Positions 22,300-33,224 of a stretch of 64,000 bases of DNA are shown here, piece by piece. Each line of letters begins with the position of its first letter. Position 1 is the first letter of the stretch. Source of the DNA: Pyrus communis (taxonomy: Eukaryota; Streptophyta; Magnoliopsida; Rosales; Rosaceae). The position numbers and the translations under genes were made by a program. Location: assembly GCF_963583255.1 (NCBI RefSeq), contig NC_084807.1:17884572-17948571 (forward strand). The letters run 5' to 3'. Under the pieces are notes generated by a model. The model saw only the letters and a list, made by a program, of their open reading frames with translations, ran no database searches and was not told the DNA's origin.

Positions 22300-22662
22300 A
22301 TTGGAGACTTAAGGGGGACTACCACCATGTGCCATTATGCCTTAGCACTCAGAAGTTTCGTGATCACTTGTTTACTTGGATTTGGCAAGTCCCCAATTGA
22401 GAAGTTTTTCCCCACTTAGGAACTTAGGGGAGCATCGTTTGTACCATATTATATCGACTCCAAACCACCGAGTACCGATCAACTATAACCACCGAAAACT
22501 CTCCATTCCTCCAACTTGGAGCTCACTTGCTCAAGAACACGTGGCAAACAATGTTCCTAGAGTTCTACATCCCAGACAAGGATGGGAGACTCTCCTCACC
22601 TATAAAAGGAGACTCATCTCCTACAATTGAGGCTCTTGGATCTTAGGATGCCTGTAAACACT
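22300..22662 (+). repeat. Probable Gypsy LTR fragment with TATA box
   Basis: A GC-richer segment has TATAAAAGG at about 22602-22610, about 60 bp before the point where the duplicated tail (22663 onward) begins. TATA box, short leader and CGTGGACATAGCC resemble the U3-R-U5 order of plant Gypsy LTRs. Ends are not defined, and no internal domain is attached. Confidence 0.4.
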
Positions 22663-23295
22663 AAGTTACTAATAAGAACTTCTCTAATCTCGTGGACATA
22701 GCCCAAATTAGGACGAATCACGTTCATCTCTTGTCTACTTCTCTATCCTGATCTCTTTACATTATCAACATGACTTAACGACCTGAGCACCCCCGCATAG
22801 GTCACTTCACCAAACATTACGTTGATTTAAGGTCCACTTGATTATGTGCATCAACAAATTTCACTGGATGTGTGGTCCTCACATGGATGCAATGTTAGCA
22901 CATTAATGGAAATTTTAATGGAATTTAATGGCATGGGGAAAAGTGAGACTTAGAGAAGACACTCAAGGAGTTGAGTGACTTTTGAATTTCAAGGCAGAGT
23001 GAAGGGATAGTTGAGTTTGAGGGGTTGTTAGAGTAAATAAGCCATTAGACAAAGACAGTTCGAGTAGCCAGGTGTTGACTTGACTTATTAATTGACTAAT
23101 TCATAAAGATAGTGGTAACGAGACTTTCTTCGGTGCTTCGGAGTACCCGATGCTTCAGGTGTTTTAACCGTTAAATCTTTGTTCAAAAATATAAAAATTA
23201 AGATCTAATGGTTAAAACATACGGAGTATCCAGTACACTGGACCACCCAAATTTTTTTGTAGTGGTGACAACTACAGTGCAACAGTGTTGAGCTT
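22663..23295 (+). repeat. Duplicated segment, partner of 15103-15730
   Basis: See the partner entry. The two copies are collinear over about 630 bp with many substitutions and small indels. Confidence 0.7.
23132..23248. mobile_element. Foldback MITE-like element, second copy
   Basis: Arms GGTGCTTCGGAGTACCC...GTTTTAACCGTTAAATC and GATCTAATGGTTAAAAC...GGACCACCC are imperfect inverted repeats. It lies at the same place within the duplicated segment as the copy at 15560-15677, so it moved with the segment. Confidence 0.55.
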
Positions 23296-23339
23296 TTTTT
23301 TTTTTTTAACAAACGATATCATCTATACTTATGGAGTGG

Positions 23340-23447
23340 TGTTAAATGATCACGAGATGCAGTCCATTTAAAGCATGCAGCTTCAAGTATCACAATTAGC
23401 TCTACAATTAAATCATAAAAAAGTGTTAACCATCTTCCGTCACCTTG
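23340..23447 (+). repeat. Fragment of the SINE-containing unit abutting sliding-clamp-like copy C
   Basis: It matches about 18085-18190 (GAGATGCAGTCCATTTAAAGCATG, AAGTATCACAATTAGC, CATCTTC-GT-ACC). At about 23444 it passes into CTTGGTTTGAATG, which is intron sequence of the sliding-clamp-like gene (compare 20886-20898). A junction between two unrelated repeats is therefore visible here. Confidence 0.6.
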
Positions 23448-23451
23448 GTTT

Positions 23452-23456
23452 GAATG
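23452..23456 (+). repeat. Target-site duplication of Copia 3
   Basis: GAATG here and at 28356-28360 flank Copia element 3. Joined without the element, the flanks give the TTTGAATGTTATAAA sequence seen in copies A and B. Confidence 0.9.
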
Positions 23457-23732
23457 TCTTGAAGTTTTGGTTTCAACTTGTTGTTGTTTTCTTATTAAAC
23501 TGCTGCAACGGCAGCATGGTTTATACACATTTTACATACACGCATGCACACATACGCATGCAATAAACAAATGCAATACAGGGTGTTGTGCTTGCTGTCC
23601 ATGATGCAGCAACTAGAGAAAAATAAGCAGCAAACCATGTGGTGTCTAGCTGTCAAGGAATATACAACATTCCTTTTCACGTGCAATATTCCCTTCCATA
23701 CTGTCCATATTGTACTGTCCATACTGTCAATA
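23457..23732 (-). repeat. 3' LTR of Copia element 3
   Basis: 276 bp. On the minus strand it runs from TATTGACAGTATGGACAG to CTTCAAGA. The first 40 bp contain repeats of ACAGTATGG/ACAGT that are fewer in Copia 2. Confidence 0.9.
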
Positions 23733-23739
23733 CTCCCCC

Positions 23740-26700
23740 TCAAGCTGGATCAAGGGGGTTGATTGATCCAAGCTTGAACAATAACCGTTGAAACTGTGTA
23801 AAATCGAGAGCTTTCGTGAAAAGGTCCGCAAGTTGATCATGACTTCTAGTGTACACAGTTTCGATGACTTTGGATTGAACTTGAGTGCGGATGAAGTGGC
23901 AGTCAACTTCAATGTGTTTAGTCCGTTCATGGAAGACAGGATTGGATGCAATATGCATTGCAGCCTGGTTGTCACAGAATAAGGACATGGGTTCTTTGCT
24001 GGTGAAGCCAAGATCAAGAAGGAGACTCTTCAACCAGATGAGTTCAGAAGCTGTTGCTGCCATGGCCCGATATTCAACTTCAGCACTGGACCGTGCAACC
24101 ACTGTTTGTTTTTTACTTTTCCAGATGACAAGGTTTCCACCTACAAAGGTACAAAAACCTGTGGTGGATTTTCGATCAAGGGAATTACCAGCCCAGTCAG
24201 CATCGGTATAGCCCAGAATGTTATTAGACTCATTTTTCTGCATGAGTATGCCTCTGCCGATCGAACCCTTGAGATATCAGAGTATTCTCTTGACAATTTC
24301 CCAATGAACCAATGTAGGAGAATGCATAAACTGACTGATAAGGCTAACGGAGTAAGCAATATCAGGCCTTGTGATAGTGAGGTAAATGAGTTTCCCAACC
24401 ATGCGTTGATACACATTAGGATTTGATAGGGGTTTACCTGGAGCATCCAATTGAAGTTTGCTAGCAAGTGGGGTACGAGCAGGTTTGCAGTTGACCATAT
24501 GTGCTTCTTTAAGAAGGTCAAGAACATACCTCCTTTGAAGTTTGCTAGCAAGTGAGGTAGCCATCTCAATTCCCAGAAAATATTTCAAGGTTCCCAAGTC
24601 TTTAATGGCAAACTGTTGGTGAAGCGACCTTTTAAGAGCCTCGAGTTCATCCATGTTGTCCCCCGTGATGATAAGGTCGTCAACATATATAAGAACTATG
24701 AGCTTCCCTTGGACACCACTTCGAACAAAGAGAGAGGAGTCAGCATGACTCCTTTTGAACCCTGCCACTTCAAGAACGGAGCTCAGTTTGGCGTACCAAG
24801 CTCGAGGAGACTGTTTAAGTCCATATATAGCTTTATGAAGCTTGCAGACTTTGGTAGGTTCTTGTTCTTGAGGGTGTCCTGGAGGTAGCTTCATGTACAC
24901 CTCTTCTTGAAGCTCACCGTGAAGAAATGCGTTTTTAACATCCATTTGAAACAAGGGCCAGTCGTGGTTGACTGCTACTGATAACAACACCCTTACTGTG
25001 TTCATTTTGGCGACGGGAGCAAAAGTCTCCTTGTAATCAATACCATAGGTTTGAGTGAACCCCCGTGCAACCAATTGTGCCTTGTGTCTTTCAATGGTAC
25101 CATTGGAATTGAATTTGGTCTTGTAAATCCATGTACTCCCTACGGCTTTCTTCCCTTTGGGAAGGTCTACCACACTCCAGGTTTGATTTTCGTTCAATGC
25201 TTTGAGCTCATTATGCATGGCTTCTCTCCACACGGGCATACATACTGCTTCTTGAAAGTTTTTTAGGCCTAACATTATTTGTCACCTGACTTAGGAAGGA
25301 TGCATGAGATGCTGACAGTTTGTGATAAGTAAGAGCTTCAGAAATGGGATGCCTTGCACTGTAAGTGATGTACTCTTGTAGCCGTAGAGGAGGATTGCGA
25401 TCGCGAGTTGGGTTCCTTTTTGGTGCTGCTACAATTGGTTGTGTGGCAACAACTGGTGCTGGGGCACGAGGTATATCTTCACTGACCATCTCATCAACTG
25501 GGGAATCACTTATAGGGTGGTATGGGGGGTGTCTGTATGGATTTCAGCAAGAGTTGGTAGTGGAAAAATATCCATTAGACTCTCCCCCTGAGAACTATTC
25601 GGGGAGTGATTGTTGAAGAAAGGAACGAGTTCATCAAACCGTACATCCCTAGAGACAACCAGCTTCCCAGTGTGTGGGTTATAACATTTGTATCCCTTTT
25701 GAGAACTCGAGTACCCCATAAACACACACTTGATAGCTCGAGGTTCGAGTTTATCACGATGATTTGCTTGAACGTGAACATAACAAGTGCATCCAAAAAT
25801 CCTGAAATGAGTTAAATCAGCAGTTCTTCCCTTCATAACTTCAAAAGGTGATTTGGAATTCAGGACACGAGTGGGAAGTCTGTTAATGATATAGGCTGCA
25901 GTGAGGAGTGCTTGGGACCAGAATCTCTTGGGAACTTGCATCTGAAACATAAGAGACCTAGTTTTCTCCAATAAATCCCTATTCTTGCGTTCGGCAACAC
26001 CATTTTGTTGTGGTGTACCCACACAACTAGTTTGATGCAAGATACCATGACTGCTCAAGTAGTTTGACAGATTATTGGAGGTATACTCGGTGCCATTATC
26101 TGACCGTAAGGTATATATTTTTGAGGAGAATTGGTTGGTTATTAGCTTATGAAAGTCTTGAAAAGCTGTAAAAAATTCACTTTTAGACTTTAAGAGATAT
26201 AACCAGGTAACCCTAGAGTAGTCATCTATGAATGTAACAAAATACTTGTACCCATCAAATGACTCAACACGGGAAGGTCCCCAAATATCTGAGTGTACAA
26301 CTTCAAAGAGTTTACTGGTTCTAGATTTAGAGGGTACAAAAGGTAGCCTAGTGGCTTTTGACATTTGACAGATCTCACACTCATGTGTGTTGGTACAATA
26401 ATTTGGAAATAATTTAGACATTACTGGTTCGGAGGGATGAGCGAGGCGTTGGTGCCAAAGTTGATGCTTCTGGACATGGCTTAGGGTGGCAATGGGTTCC
26501 TTAATTTGATTGAACTCCTTTGAGATGTAGTACAGACCATTTAAGAAAAAACCCTCACCAATCTTTTTCTGAGTGACTCGATCCTGAAACACAACTGTGT
26601 GAGGAGAAAAAATAGCAAGACAGTTCAAAGTATGTGTGATGTTTCCTATGGACAGAAGCTGAAATGGAAATGAGGGTACATATAGTGCCGTAGACTCTAC

Positions 26701-27993
26701 ATCACTCCCCATCAATTTAATTTTTCCTTTTCCTAGGACTGGTTCCCCTTTCCTATTTGCTACAGACACATGAGTAGGATTAGGTAATTATTGAAACTCA
26801 TGTAGACAAGCTTGGTTGTTGGTTATATGGTCAGTGGCACCTGAGTCTACAATCTAAAAATCGTGTGTGAGATTGAGAGTCGTGGAAAGTGCACAAATGA
26901 TACCTGGGATATTGCCGGATGTAGTGGTGTTTGAATTTGCCAAAAAACCAGCAAATTTTCCAAGCATTTCTGTGGAATTTTCCGTGGTGACATTGTTACC
27001 CTCAGCGATATCACTCTTTTTTTGGAGAAATGCGGCAAACTCATTGATCAGGAAGATAGGGCTTGAGGTGAAGTTTGACATCTCTTTAGATTGGAAGGCT
27101 TTAGGCGCAAACCCTTTCCCATCCCTGATCATTTTTCCTTCCTTGTTAAACTTAGGTTTTAACTCAGGGTGTAAAATCCAGCATTTTTCCCGTACGTGCC
27201 CCTTGGTGTTGCAGTATGTGCATTTCCAGTCAGCTTTCTTTCCATTAAAAAGCCTTTCACTAGTGAAGTTGTGGTTACTGGTGAAAGCCCTAGCTTCTGG
27301 GCTAGACCGGGGCTCAACATGCATTACTTTCCTTCGAGTTTCCTCTCTTTGGACTGCATGACACACGTTGACGAACGATGGTAGCTCAGGAGTCATTAGT
27401 AAGTGGCTACGCAAGTCTTCATACTCAACTCCCAAGCTTGCCAATAGTTGGAACACTTTATCTTCATCAGCCCTTTTCAAGAGTGCAGCGGATTCAGTGG
27501 TGTGTGGACGGTATAGATCAAGTTCATTCCACATAGATTTCATGCTTCCAAGATGCTGAATGAAAGTTTGATTACCTTGCTTAAGTCCAGCGAGGCTTTT
27601 CTTCAGTTCAAACACACGGGCAGCATTGTGTTGACTGCCGTACATTTCCTTGATCGATTCCCATAAGATGTGTGAAGAATCTGAGTAACTGAAGATCTCG
27701 GACAACTTGGGCTCCATCGAGTTAAGTATCCAGGACATAACAAGCTGGTCATTTGAGTGCCATGCATCAAAGGTAGCTGAGGAAGAATCTGGAGGCTTGA
27801 TGGTTCCATTTACGTACCCTAGTTTCGATCTTCCTCCTAGAGCAAGAGATATAGCTCGTGACCATGGCAAGTAGTTGAACTCATTCAACAACACGGAGCA
27901 CAGTCGTGGGTTGCTCTCCCCGTGTATCATGTTGGCTGGTGTTAGGGTTGAGGAACTTGTAGCCTCAGAACTAAATGAGATATCTTCTGCCAT
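23740..27993 (-). pseudogene. Copia element 3 gag-pol, broken
   Basis: The frame starts at minus-strand ATG 27993. Gag and an intact CCHC knuckle (CTYCNTKGHVREKC) are followed by a TAG at the protease (Trp codon of the D-S-G segment, about 26855) and a TAA about 90 bp further (near 26790). Integrase (26770-25510) ends in a frameshift from a shortened C run (6 instead of 7, near 25530). A second frameshift, a 1-nt insertion near 25265, precedes RT. RT (YVDD) is open to a TGA at about 24277, the same TGA as in Copia 2. RNase H (24243-23740) is open. RT also carries an 18-nt replacement near 24545. The element could only have moved using proteins of a relative. Confidence 0.9.
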
Positions 27994-28079
27994 CACAACA
28001 AATGATGAACAGAGGAAGAAGAACAAGCTAGAAGGATAAACAACAGAGGCAGGACCCTATAGTTCCTGCTCTGATACCA

Positions 28080-28355
28080 TCTTGAAGTTTTGGTTTCAAC
28101 TTGTTGTTGTTTTCTTATTAAACTGCTGCAACGGCAGCATGGTTTATACACATTTTACATACACGCATGCACACATACGCATGCAATAAACAAATGCAAT
28201 ACAGGGTGTTGTGCTTGCTGTCCATGATGCAGCAACTAGAGAAAAATAAGCAGCAAACCATGTGGTGTCTAGCTGTCAAGGAATATACAACATTCCTTTT
28301 CACGTGCAATATTCCCTTCCATACTGTCCATACTGTACTGTCCATACTGTCAATA
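28080..28355 (-). repeat. 5' LTR of Copia element 3
   Basis: 276 bp, nearly identical to 23457-23732 (one C/T difference seen near its U3 end). The minus-strand TATA box (TATAAAC) lies at about 28143-28149. The adjoining GCTCTGATACCA (28068-28079) is the reverse of the initiator-Met tRNA primer site. Confidence 0.9.
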
Positions 28356-28360
28356 GAATG

Positions 28361-29032
28361 TTATAAAATTTTAATAGAATCGATCTTGTCGAACATAATG
28401 ACCGATCCTAGACATTCATAGGTATCTAATGGCATTTCGTTGATTTTTTTTTATAAGTTGACTTGCTGCTTTTAGCAGCTATCTGTTCATAAATAACATC
28501 TTGTATATGTCACTAACTCGACTTGTATTTGTCATCTCGGTTTCTGCATTTGTAACAGAAACTCAAGTTACGTTCACTGTGGAAACTGTTGAGGTTGTTC
28601 TCATTCAAGAGGTGCGTATGATTCCAAATTAATTACTACGGAGTTTGGGCTCTGCATTATCAAAGCTTACCACAATGCTGTTTTGATATTTTGGTTTTCA
28701 TCAGAAAAAAGGCCGTTCTTTTATTCTATAACGTTCCAAGCTGTGATTGATATTCCAACAAAATGGTGTGAAGATCGAATAACCATAAAATCACAAGAAT
28801 CTCAATTTCCTGATCGTTAATATATAAACATATCTTTGTTTTCATGTTGCAGCTGGAGCACTGTATTATTGAGGGTGATGTGGGGGAAAATCCATTTTCA
28901 TTGGTGTTCCATATCCATTACAGTAACGCAATGCTGCACTCTTCATTTCTGTCAAACAGGGTGTGGTTGCTCGGCCAGTCCAATGGTTCATCTGTCATGC
29001 TTAATTATTTCTTGATTTTCCATGTGATTTAA
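28361..29032 (+). pseudogene. Sliding-clamp (PCNA)-like gene, copy C, fragment
   Basis: Only the 3' half remains. The intron (from about 23444, interrupted by Copia 3, resuming at 28361) leads to exon 3 (28541-28611, VTETQVTFTVETVEVVL). Its acceptor reads CATCTCGG where copies A and B have CATCTCAG, so the splice site is lost. Exon 4 starts at 28853 after TGTTGCAG and reads ENPFSLVFHIHYSNAM, but after SVMLNY the sequence diverges and stops at 29030-29032. Compared with copies A and B, the final strand (NCPVGTLGNLMFYVG) is missing. This is the most degraded of the three copies. The identity carries the same uncertainty as copies A and B. Confidence 0.55.
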
Positions 29033-29039
29033 TATAGCA

Positions 29040-29640
29040 ATTAGACCCTATTTTTCCAACAGAATGAAGGTGGTGAGGGTGAACTGAGGACTGATGAGAA
29101 CAGTCGATTAAACCAACAATGCACTCTTACTTACTCAAATTAGATTTAATGATTCAAATTCTTTTTCTCTGTTGTTAAGAATTCTTTTTCTTTGTTGTTA
29201 AGATAACGAGGCCTGATCTGATCTCAACCGTAAAGAACCAGCAACCGATGATGTCAAATATACTGAGTTGTATGTTGTACTTGTTTTGACAATTGACATG
29301 AATGTTGAAAGATCATAAAATGTGAAATCATTTTGCTCTGATCTTGTTCATTATAATCCTTTGTGAAAATTGCAGCTTCACATGAAGAATCTAACTGATA
29401 AATAGGGGTAAACATTGAGGTTCTTGTCAACAAAAGCATGGGAAGACTGATTGCACCACACGCTCTTGATGTTAACGTTTCTGATCTTGGTTGAATTCTG
29501 TCTTCATTTCTCTATACTTTGATTATAATTTCTTAATTTCTCAAGGAAATTAATTGAAAACCATAAAATGATACACTTAAGGGGATAAAATGACCTAACA
29601 ACTCAAAGATAATGTAAATAACTCATTGCAAAAACAAGGT
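29040..29640 (+). repeat. 3' flank of copy C (shared with A and B)
   Basis: Collinear with 8641-9170 and 21620-22080, including AATGAAGGTGGTGAGGGTGAA, CAAATTAGATTTAATGATTC and the TTTCTCAAGGAAATT block. Confidence 0.75.
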
Positions 29641-29789
29641 ACAAATTGCCCTATTCAATCTATTTCTTCTCCTACTGAAAGGGAGCATCGCAAACCAAAG
29701 ATTGATGCATGAGCTGAAAAGATTCAGAAAAACCAGAACATATATTAGTTAGAAAATTAAAGACAAATAAAGAGACCAAAAACTTACAA

Positions 29790-30068
29790 TTTACCCATCA
29801 ACCATTCTCCCGTCGCCTGATCAATGCCACCCCTCACATAAAGCCAATCGTATATACAGTTCAAGAACTTGTAGTGTGTATATCTCCATGACCTGATGTG
29901 TCTGTGCTCGTAGCTCACCAATCGCGAGTCTCTCAAGCTGCTAACCTAACACTATAGATTGGGCTAAAAGAGACTCATTGACAGTGTTACTTTGACTTTT
30001 TAGACCTGCAATCATGCGAAGTTTCAAAGTTGTGCTTTGCTCAAGTAATTGAGGTATTCCCTGCATCA
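29790..30068 (-). pseudogene. Unrecognised exon-like fragment
   Basis: On the minus strand an acceptor (ATTTTTCAG) at 30069-30070 is followed by a frame reading MQGIPQLLEQSTTLKLRMI, AGLKSQSNTVNESLL, then TAG, then QLERLAIGELRAQTHQVMEI and YTLQVLELYIRLALCEGW before a stop. The composition (Leu/Gln/Glu-rich, helical) looks like a real protein C-terminus with one premature stop. I do not recognise the family. It could equally be a fragment carried in by a mobile element. Confidence 0.35.
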
Positions 30069-30589
30069 CTGAAAAATAAAGAAAACACAGACATTGATCA
30101 TAAGATAAACAAACTTCAAAATTTCTTTATCGAAAAAGGAAATAGGGTTGTTAACAAGGGGGTGTGATTGAATCTGAGAATGACTGTCTACATATCTCTG
30201 GAAAAGAGAACCAAATCACTGGTCTAAGAAAAGATAATATAATATAAATATTACATTAGGGATTATTTTTTAGGAATAACCTATGGTGTGGGGCGTTAAG
30301 TACATGAGTTCTCCCTGGACTTGCTTCGCTTGGACATCAACGTGGGATTGAGTCCAAAATGGACTGCTTACATATCCCAAGGATGGGAATCACATCACTT
30401 GTAGTTCGAATGGTGCTTGCCTAAGTGATTTAGAGGCATCTATATGGAGTCTGCTTCTCACTGATGAGAGCTCCCTTTCCTCACGTCGATCCTCCAACTC
30501 TCATGCCTTCTTTGACATTCCGCCTTTTGTAAATTTCGATTAGGGCTAGATAGCAAATAAGTAGTTGGTTGGTTGAGGGGATGATTCCC
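30069..30589. other. No gene seen
   Basis: Mixed A/T-rich and retrotransposon-like sequence. The part from about 30270 may belong to the Gypsy remnant that follows. Confidence 0.4.
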
Positions 30590-31480
30590 ATACTGTGCAA
30601 TCAGTTCTCATTGTAAGGAGTTGGGCAGTCCGTGACATGGAAGGCCACCAGACAGTTGTATAGTTTTGCTTGAACGGTAAGTTTTATTGTTCCCAAGGTC
30701 TGCATGGGGGGCCCATTGAAGGTTTGGAGGGTAGCCCTCTTCTTATTGATGTCATCAAGAATGCTCATTTCTTCGACTGCACCCTTAAAGAGGATACTTA
30801 CTTCTGATCCATCATCAATGAAGACTCAACTAACCATAGCATTTGAGACTTGCAGTTTGACAACAAGAACACCTTCTCGAGGGAAGGGTTAACAACTTCC
30901 AAATTTCGGTCGAAAAACCTCAGGGTGTTAGGGTCAACAGGTGGTGGCCCTTTGATTAAAGCCATCGTTTGGGGCTTCCTACATGCTACCTTTTTCTCTT
31001 TTCACATCATTCTTAAGTGTTCCTACTTTCCGCCTATGCGATTGATTCTTAAGAATGGTCATTTCCCGAGTATCGGATTAGGAAAAGGTTATGAGCTTTT
31101 TAAGGCTTCTTGCATCGCATTTTGGGAATAGGTAGTTGGGGCCGCGCATCTGAGCTTAGACCAATGATTCTTGTTTGAGTTTGAGTTGGTGCTGCTTGGA
31201 CAGTAAGCCCCTCAAAATGGGAGACAGTGTCTTTGATGTTTTTCACTCAAGTCTTAAGTTTAGTGAGTCTCGCCTACTTTTTGGCTTGTGAACTTCTTCG
31301 AAGATCCTTTACAGACTCTTGTATATTTAACATGTTTTCCCACACCTGGTTTATGACGAAAGTATTCTCGTCCAATAGGGTGATGACACAATCGCAGTGT
31401 GATCGTTTGGGAAGAGCTTCCATAGAGGTAGAGTGATCTAGTTGAGAGGAATATGAGTTCACTCTCAATGAGAGCACCAA
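30590..31480 (-). pseudogene. Ty3/Gypsy gag-protease remnant
   Basis: On the minus strand, 30900-30600 translates to VVKLQVSNAMVS, then a stop, VFIDDGSEVSILFK, MSILDDINKKRATLQTFNGP, GTIKLTVQAKLYNCLVAFHV and TDCPTPYNEN. This is the retropepsin-like region of plant Gypsy pol with the active-site motif in the form DDGS. Upstream on the same strand are gag-like pieces (PPPVDPNTLRFFDRNLEVV at about 30900-30950, TLLDENTFVINQVWENML at about 31330-31385). Stops and a truncation after the protease show that it is dead. Confidence 0.6.
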
Positions 31481-31482
31481 TT

Positions 31483-32100
31483 GTTGGAACCAAATTTAGG
31501 CACCGATGTGGATGGTGGAGGCACAAATCTGAATACTCAATAAAACATGAAACAACCATGAGCAAGCCTAAGACATTGTGGGGGGAAGTGGTGGTGTGTG
31601 TTGGTCAATGGCTCTCTGATGGTCAAGTTAGTAAGCAAGCATAAGACTCAAGCAATGGGCAAGAGAATTAGAATGCAATGATTGTGTTACTAGATGCGGG
31701 CCCAATAGTGTATTTATACCAGTAGGGGAAGATACCTTTTTAGGGATAGATTATTGTTCTAAGTTGGGATAATCCTAGAGGATATCTAGAAGTAGATATT
31801 GCATCCTCTTTAGGAGTGTGATTACTTACGGTGCATGCCAATTCCTAGATTGTTGGAACTTCAAGACATATAGAGGATTTGGATAATTCCGCATCAAATC
31901 AGATCCTCACATCTTGCGGAACAAGCATGGTCTTTCTCAACGAAGTCCATGATGGCACAAATGCTTCGGAACATGATGATGATGGCACCACTGCTCCGTT
32001 AATCCATCTCTGCTTGGAGTTGTTAAGTCCATGACCAGACTTCTGAGGTAAATGTATTCAAATCCACTTACTACGACCCTAGAAAATCATAGTCCACATG
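31483..32100 (-). repeat. Possible LTR of the Gypsy remnant
   Basis: On the minus strand the sequence before the gag-like frame ends in TTGGTTCCAACA, followed by ATTGGTGCTCTCATTGAGAG, a common leader arrangement in plant Gypsy elements. The outer end could not be located. Confidence 0.3.
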
Positions 32101-32971
32101 AAGAATTGAAATATTCTAGCAAAAAAAGCACCTGATTTTGTCACCTTCCATCTTAATAACAACCAAGAAGAAAAATTGTTTATCCTTTGTTAACAGAAAG
32201 TAATTTGGAAGAAGATCAAAGCACAATGAAAGCATAAAACACAAGTACATGCAAATTAAGAATAAAACATTAAAGAGACCTTCCTTCTATTTGAGGGCGA
32301 TTCTCATCGTTCGTGTGAGTGGTTCCAAATTGCGTCCAATTCTTGTGCCGCCGATCCTAGTTGCAGTTGGGGCTTGTGGGGGTTCTTTCCTTTCTTTCTT
32401 TGTCTCCTCCTTTCCTCCCTTCCATTCATTTTTCCCATTGCTCTTTAGTCAAATTTGCCCTTTTCTCACCCTATAGGTGTCTCTCCTTTTTATTCATCCA
32501 AGATTTGATCTTCAGTCAAGTTTCACCACGATTTGTTTTGATTGGACATCTTTTGGTTTGTTTGGATGGCCAAATTTTGCTTGTTTGAGCCTTTATCTTG
32601 AAAGTTCTTGTTATTGGTAATAAATTTCATCTTTGTACCCAAAAAATAAAATAAAAGAATAAAACATTAAATTAGATTAGCCGATATGAAACTTTGAACC
32701 AATAAGAAAGATCTAATTTTAGCCGAAAAGGAATACATAGACGACCACCATGGTTCTGTTGTTTTTGGACCTTGGTTCCAACAATAAAGCAAGAGAAAAT
32801 GATTTTCTCTCCATTTCCCACATGACCAACTCTCCATTTTTTTTTTTTTTTTTTTTGGGAGTTTTAATGAAAAAGGCGTGGGTCAACAAATATTTAACCA
32901 AAAATCATCCTAAAATGTTATTTAACCAAAAGGGCTCAAAGTTTAATAAAAAACCATCCAAAACTATTGTC
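32101..32971. other. No gene seen
   Basis: A C/T-rich segment (32380-32480) and a T run at 32838-32857. No supported coding region. Confidence 0.4.
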
Positions 32972-33083
32972 TACCTTTTTCGTGCCTTTATCCTCATCTT
33001 CCTCGTCATCGTCCTCATCCTCTACCTTTTTCGTGCCTTTATCCTCATCTTCCTCGTCATTGTCCTCATCCTCATCCTCTTAT
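32972..33083 (+). repeat. Tandem duplication, unit about 51 bp
   Basis: The unit with TACCTTTTTCGTGCCTTT followed by ATCCTCATCTTCCTCGTCAT occurs twice in succession, then trails into CCTCATCCTCATCC. It creates a hydrophobic repeat ORF that is not credible as a gene. Confidence 0.8.
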
Positions 33084-33224
33084 ATGCACCACGAACAATT
33101 TATAGTGTTAGTATTTTATTCCAATCAGATCCAATAAGAACCTACGGTTTCGGTGATGTATGTACATATCAAGCGTCTATAAATAGGAAAAAAAAAGAAC
33201 CAAAACATAAAACTGTTTCTGGAG

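Larger units (their letters stand above)
23457..28355 (-). mobile_element. Copia element 3, full length, same family as element 2
   Basis: Length is 4,899 bp. LTRs of 276 bp each lie at both ends, a primer site is at about 28068-28079 and a polypurine tract at 23733-23744. The 5-bp target duplication is GAATG. I see only one difference between the two LTRs, so insertion is very recent. It lies in an intron of sliding-clamp-like copy C, opposite to that gene. The coding region nevertheless carries several stops and frameshifts. Confidence 0.93.

Noticed and set aside
22376..22630. 84-codon ORF
   Set aside because: Lies across a TATA box in a probable LTR fragment. No motif.
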